From positions 2,108,001-2,172,000 of the forward strand of contig JAJKFH010001480.1 in NCBI GenBank assembly GCA_023333565.1: a DNA stretch of 64,000 nucleotides, written 5' to 3'. Below the pieces are notes generated by a model. That model had not been told where the DNA came from. It worked only from the letters and a program-made list of their open reading frames with translations, and did no database searches. The stretch's first letter is position 1. Each line of letters starts with the position of its first letter. The translations under genes were made by a program, and so were the position numbers. This stretch comes from Puffinus mauretanicus. Taxonomy: Eukaryota; Chordata; Aves; Procellariiformes; Procellariidae. Shown piece by piece: positions 60,586-64,000 of the stretch.

Positions 60586-61053
60586 TCACAGAATCACGGA
60601 ATGTTTGAGGTTGGAAAGAGGTCATCTGGTTCAACCACCCGCTCAAGCAGGGCTACCTAGAACTGGTTGCCCAGGACCATGTCCAGACGGCTTTTGAGTA
60701 TCTCCGAGGATGGAGACTCTACAACCTCTCTAAGTAACCTGTTCCAGTGTTTGACCACCCTTACAAGAAGTAAAGAAGTTTTTTCATATGTTTAACTGGA
60801 ATTTCTTGTATTTCAATTTGTGCCCATTGCCTCTCCTCCTGTCAGTGGGCCCACTGAGAAGAGTCTGGCTGCATCTTCTTTATTCTTGCCCGTCATGTAT
60901 TTTTATAAATTGATATTCTGTTAACCGTTGTCTTCTCCACGCTAAAAAATTCCAGCTCTCTTGGCCTCTACCTGTATGTCAGATGGTCTAAGTCCTTAAT
61001 CACCATTATGCCCATGTCTCTCTTCTTCTGGGCCTAGCACTCCAGACATGTCT
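60586..61053 (-). mobile_element. CR1 LINE, minus copy, 3' part
   Basis: Begins at the reverse complement of the CR1 3' end ('cagaatcacggaatgtttga', 'ggttggaaagaggtcatctg') and runs inward through 'cccattgcctctcctcctgt' to 'agcactccagacatg'. It ends where a plus-strand CR1 interrupts it and resumes at about 61566. It lies inside CFAP418 intron 2, antisense to the gene. Confidence 0.92.
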
Positions 61054-61565
61054 ATGAGGCCATATCTGGAGTACTGTGTCCGGTTCTGGGCTCCCAGTAC
61101 AAGAGAGAGACAGAGCTACTGGAGACCCTCCAGCAAAGGGCCATGGAGATGATTAAGAGACTGGAGTGTCTTTCGTATGAGGAGAGGCTGAGAGAGCTGG
61201 GACTGTTCAGCCTGGAGAAGAGAAGGCTCCAGGGGGATCTTATCTATGTGTGTGAATACCGGTGGGTGGAGTAAAGAAGGGGCCAGACTCTCCTCTGTAG
61301 TGCCCAGTGACAGGACAAGAGGCAATGGGCACAAACTGAAGCACATGAAATTCCATCTGTACACAAGAAAACACTTTTTTACTGCAAGGGTGGTCAAACA
61401 CTGGGACAGGCTGCCCAGAGAGGTTGTGGAGTCTCCATCTGTGGAGATTTTCAAAACCCAACTGGACACAGTCCCGGGCAAGCTGCTGAAGCTGACCCTG
61501 CTTTGAGCAGGGGGTTTGGCCTAGGTGATCTCAAGAGGTCCCTTCCAACCAAAATGATTCTGTCT
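61054..61565 (+). mobile_element. CR1 LINE nested inside another CR1
   Basis: A 5'-truncated plus-strand CR1 starts near 'gaggccatatctggagtact' and continues through 'cttgttcagcctggagaaga'-like and 'ggcaatgggcacaaactgaa' blocks to the canonical 3' end 'aggtcccttccaaccaaaat gattctg'. It splits a minus-strand CR1. The words on either side, TGTCT at 61049-61053 and 61561-61565, form a probable target-site duplication, and removing one copy with the insert rejoins the outer CR1 exactly (...CCAGACATGTCTCACCAG...). Confidence 0.88.
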
Positions 61566-61945
61566 CACCAGTGCTGAGTAGAGAGGAAGGATCACCTCCC
61601 TCGACCTGCTGGCAATGTCCCTCTTAATGTAGCCCAGGATGCTGTTGGCCTTCTGTGCTGCAAGGGGACACTGCTGGCTCATAGTCAGCTTACCACTGAC
61701 CAAATTTCTCATGGCCTTCTCTGCAAAGCTGCTTTCCAGCTGGTCAGCCCTCAGTGTGTTCTGGTGCATCAGGGTTATTCCTCCCCAGGGGCGGGAATTT
61801 GCATTTCCCCTTAGCTGAACTTCAAGAGATTCCTCTCAGCCCATTTCTGCAGTCTGTTGAGGTGCCTCTGCATGGCAGCGCAGGCCTCTGGCATGCCAAC
61901 CACTGCTCCCCATTTTGTATCATCTGCAAATGACTTCTGTTGTTT
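61566..61945 (-). mobile_element. CR1 LINE, minus copy, inner part
   Basis: The continuation of the minus-strand CR1 at 60586-61053 after the nested insertion: 'caccagtgctgagtagagag', 'aggatgctgttggccttctg', 'gacactgctggctcatagtc', 'cccatttctgcagtctgttg' and 'tgtatcatctgcaaatgact' all follow the CR1 consensus in reverse. The left edge is precise; the right edge is the 5' truncation and is approximate. Confidence 0.9.
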
Positions 61946-62728
61946 GACAGCAGGAGATGGAGATGAAGCCTCAAATTTACATTGTTAAGACAGTCAGAGT
62001 GATGGAAGACACTGAAAATAGTTATTCATTTAGGTATCATCAGTAGAAAATTGTGTTATTTATACTTCTTAACCCCCTGTGTAGATTCTCTTATTTTCAT
62101 GAGTGACGTTGGGTTTGCTTTGTTTGTCTTTGATTTCTCACAGAGTGGCTAAATCTGAACCAACAAAAAACATTTGTATACCACAGTACATATGTCTGAA
62201 TGAGAGAGAATTATGTCAGTAAATCTGTATAATTTTATCATTTTATATCCCTAGGACTTCTAGTATTCTAGAATTCAAATAAACTGTTTTATGCACAGCA
62301 AATAAGAAACTTTTCAAATGTACTTTATCTTTTTGAATAATATAAGTCCTTGATGTGTTTTCAGTAAAACAAAAGCTCAAAAACCTTGAGGGAGAAGGTT
62401 CCTAAATTAAAACTGTTTTTAACAGCAAAATTATTAGAAAGAGGGTGTGAAATACTGTGTCTTGATTGTAAAGTCAAAGTGACCATGTGGTGTTGAATTC
62501 CTTCAGGCAGAGCTGGGAATACAGTATGGGAAGAGAAGCCTTCCTCATTTATCTGTTACTTCAGCAGCTTTTGTCTCAAGGAGCCTCACAGAAACCTGAG
62601 CAAGAAAATTCCCAAATTCTCAGTCCCCTTCTTCTGTGACTGAGATTTTCTGGCTCCTGCTTATTAAGTAAAACAGAATATTGTTACCTTGCTGTAATGC
62701 TGCCTCTTATTCTTTGCTTTTTAAATAG

Positions 62729-62799
62729 AAATTGAAGTCTAACTCTGCAAGTCTCACACCTGAAAGCAATAGTGCTGTTGTACCGGCTCATAGGAAGAC
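62729..62799 (+). CDS. CFAP418 coding exon 3
   Basis: A 71-bp exon encoding residues 79-101 and two bases of codon 102. It starts KLKSNSASLT, aligning with the human KLKSKS segment, which supports both splice boundaries. The middle is Ser-rich and less conserved. Acceptor TTTAAATAG; donor AC/GTAAGT. Phase 0 in, phase 2 out. Confidence 0.92.
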
Positions 62800-63296
62800 G
62801 TAAGTGAAAAATGTTTTGGCTAGTTGAACTAGCTTGATTATAGCTTGTTGTCAGTCTAATGATATTGCTACTGTTTAATCTGTGTTGACATTAACTAAGA
62901 AAGAAACTGAGTATTTAGAGAAGCATTCTTTTAAAAGAAAAACGAAGATAAACAGAAATAATTTTGAAGAATTACTAATGTGCTTTCATGTGGTCAAAAT
63001 TATTTATTATAAATTTATTAATTATTTAAGTTACTGAACAATATACATTTATCAAATGCTGCAATATACAGTCCCATGTATATTTGGTATAGAGAGTGGT
63101 TGTCGTAGAGTTTTTCTTGGAACACCTTGGTAATGGAAATTTTAAAATTCTATAGTTTGTAAGCATTTGGATGCTTTGCCTATATTTAATAAATATTATT
63201 TTAGAAATACCATGCTGTTAAACTAGGAGAAGCATTGTACTACTTTCTCCAAAATGTTTTGCTATAATTTTATATTTTTTAATTAAATACATATAG
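62800..63296 (+). other. CFAP418 intron 3
   Basis: A 497-bp AT-rich GT-AG intron (GTAAGT...ACATATAG) without recognisable repeats. Confidence 0.85.
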
Positions 63297-63362
63297 ATGC
63301 TGTCCAGTGTACCTGGGTGGAAGCTCTTCACCATATGGCGTAGGAACGAACATTTCAAAAAG
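63297..63362 (+). CDS. CFAP418 coding exon 4 (gene continues beyond window)
   Basis: A 66-bp exon encoding the end of codon 102 through residue 123 plus two bases. [20 protein letters not shown] is the start of the conserved C-terminal domain of the family (human [20 protein letters not shown]). Donor AAAAG/GTAGGA, phase 2. In human the protein is 207 residues, so about 85 residues with the Cys-rich C-terminal core should lie in further exons to the right. The window ends in intron 4, so the gene is partial here because of the window edge, not because it is broken. Confidence 0.93.
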
Positions 63363-64000
63363 GTAGGAAAGAAAAAAAAGTTCTACTTGCTTTAGCATTA
63401 TTTTTATTCACAACTGTGTTTCTGCGGCGGTACAGAGTTCTGCATTTGAACTGGACAGGACAGCCCTATATTCATCTAAACATGTGGCTGCCTGTAACTG
63501 CAGTTGAGTCAGCTAGTCCCTTCCAGTCCTCTGTTGTTGACCACTAGATCTTTTGTTCGTTTGAAGAGTTGAAAGATGTATGCAAATGAGACATGAGACT
63601 CCAAAAGCCAGTAACATGTAGTTAAGGAAATTGCTGCTGTAGAGTATTGTTATTTTTCCCTGCCTCTCTTCAGCTTTCTATGTGATGCCAAGTATGTGAC
63701 TTAAATCAGTGAGCTGGTTTAAATCATCCCAGAGCCTGAACTGAAAATAGCCAGAGTGCTTTGCAACTGCAGCTGAACTTAGTAGGAGAGGTACTTTAAA
63801 GATTTATCCCCAACATCCTATAAACATTATTGCATTTCCATATGGGATTTTTTGTAGTAAGTAATTATGTACTTGATGCATATTTGGATGCTAGTCAGGT
63901 GCTGTACTAGTGAGGAAGACCAAAGAGAATATATCAAGAGAACATCAGTTTATTTTATATGTTCAGTGAGGTTAGGAACCTGTAAAAGTAACACATGATC
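63363..64000 (+). other. CFAP418 intron 4 (partial)
   Basis: Starts GTAGGAAAG and runs to the end of the window. No repeat or exon is recognised. The remaining coding exons are outside. Confidence 0.75.

Larger units (their letters stand above)
60333..62728 (+). other. CFAP418 intron 2
   Basis: A 2,396-bp GT-AG intron (GTGAGT...TTTTTAAATAG). About 1.35 kb of it is CR1 retrotransposon sequence: a minus-strand CR1 interrupted by a plus-strand CR1 (listed separately). The remaining right part (61.95-62.73 kb) is AT-rich unique sequence. Confidence 0.85.

Noticed and set aside
1..64000. CRISPR arrays, phage, operons or other prokaryotic systems
   Set aside because: No regularly spaced direct repeats with unique spacers, no ribosome-binding-site-led gene clusters. 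Repeats, splice sites and CpG islands show an avian nuclear genome.
1..64000. Internal retroviral genes or other endogenous viral elements
   Set aside because: Apart from the solo LTR at 38.70-39.85 kb I saw no gag, pol or env-like reading frames, decayed or intact.

Overview
The window looks like a piece of a bird (avian, probably neoavian) nuclear genome. The evidence is CR1 LINE remnants (including the diagnostic CR1 3' end), one solo retroviral LTR of a kind familiar from bird genomes, a spliced vertebrate gene with GT-AG introns, CpG islands, a eukaryotic tRNA gene, and long AT-rich stretches without coding potential. I see no prokaryotic genes, operons, CRISPR arrays or plasmid features. 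Almost every open reading frame is chance, and I call only one protein-coding gene.

Layout. 1-4.8 kb: non-coding. 4.8-5.7 kb: an orphan CpG island with a YY1-type motif on the minus strand and a consensus splice donor on the plus strand. 5.7-57.6 kb: a gene-poor interval holding ancient CR1 pieces (about 13.0, 15.8, 16.5 and 35.2-35.5 kb), MIR-like SINE fossils (22.7, 26.3, 52.2 kb), other old amniote repeats (46.1, 48.5, 49.0 kb), a retrocopy-like unit (20.0-20.4 kb), a 95-bp perfectly alternating purine/pyrimidine tract (24.4 kb), a dispersed 59-bp repeat pair (35.6 and 36.5 kb) and a 1.15-kb solo LTR (38.70-39.85 kb). 58.1-58.85 kb: a CpG-island promoter containing a tRNA-Ser(AGA) gene and, 231 bp further on, the start codon of CFAP418 (C8orf37). 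58.56-64.0 kb: the first four coding exons of CFAP418 on the plus strand. The gene runs off the right edge. Intron 2 contains one CR1 copy inserted into another in opposite orientation.

Functionally, the right end is a compact locus where a Pol III gene and a Pol II gene share one CpG island. The CFAP418 start codon lies inside a YY1 motif. In human, as I recall it, the upstream side of CFAP418 faces a large gene desert toward GDF6, and a tRNA-Ser(AGA) gene sits beside CFAP418. If synteny holds, the rest of this window is part of that desert, and its real content would be long-range regulatory DNA and lncRNA exons that cannot be recognised from a single sequence. I did not find a new multi-gene system. 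The observations most worth checking are the tRNA/CFAP418 promoter pairing, the orphan CpG island, the nested CR1 inverted repeat, the retrocopy-like unit and the Z-DNA-prone minisatellite.
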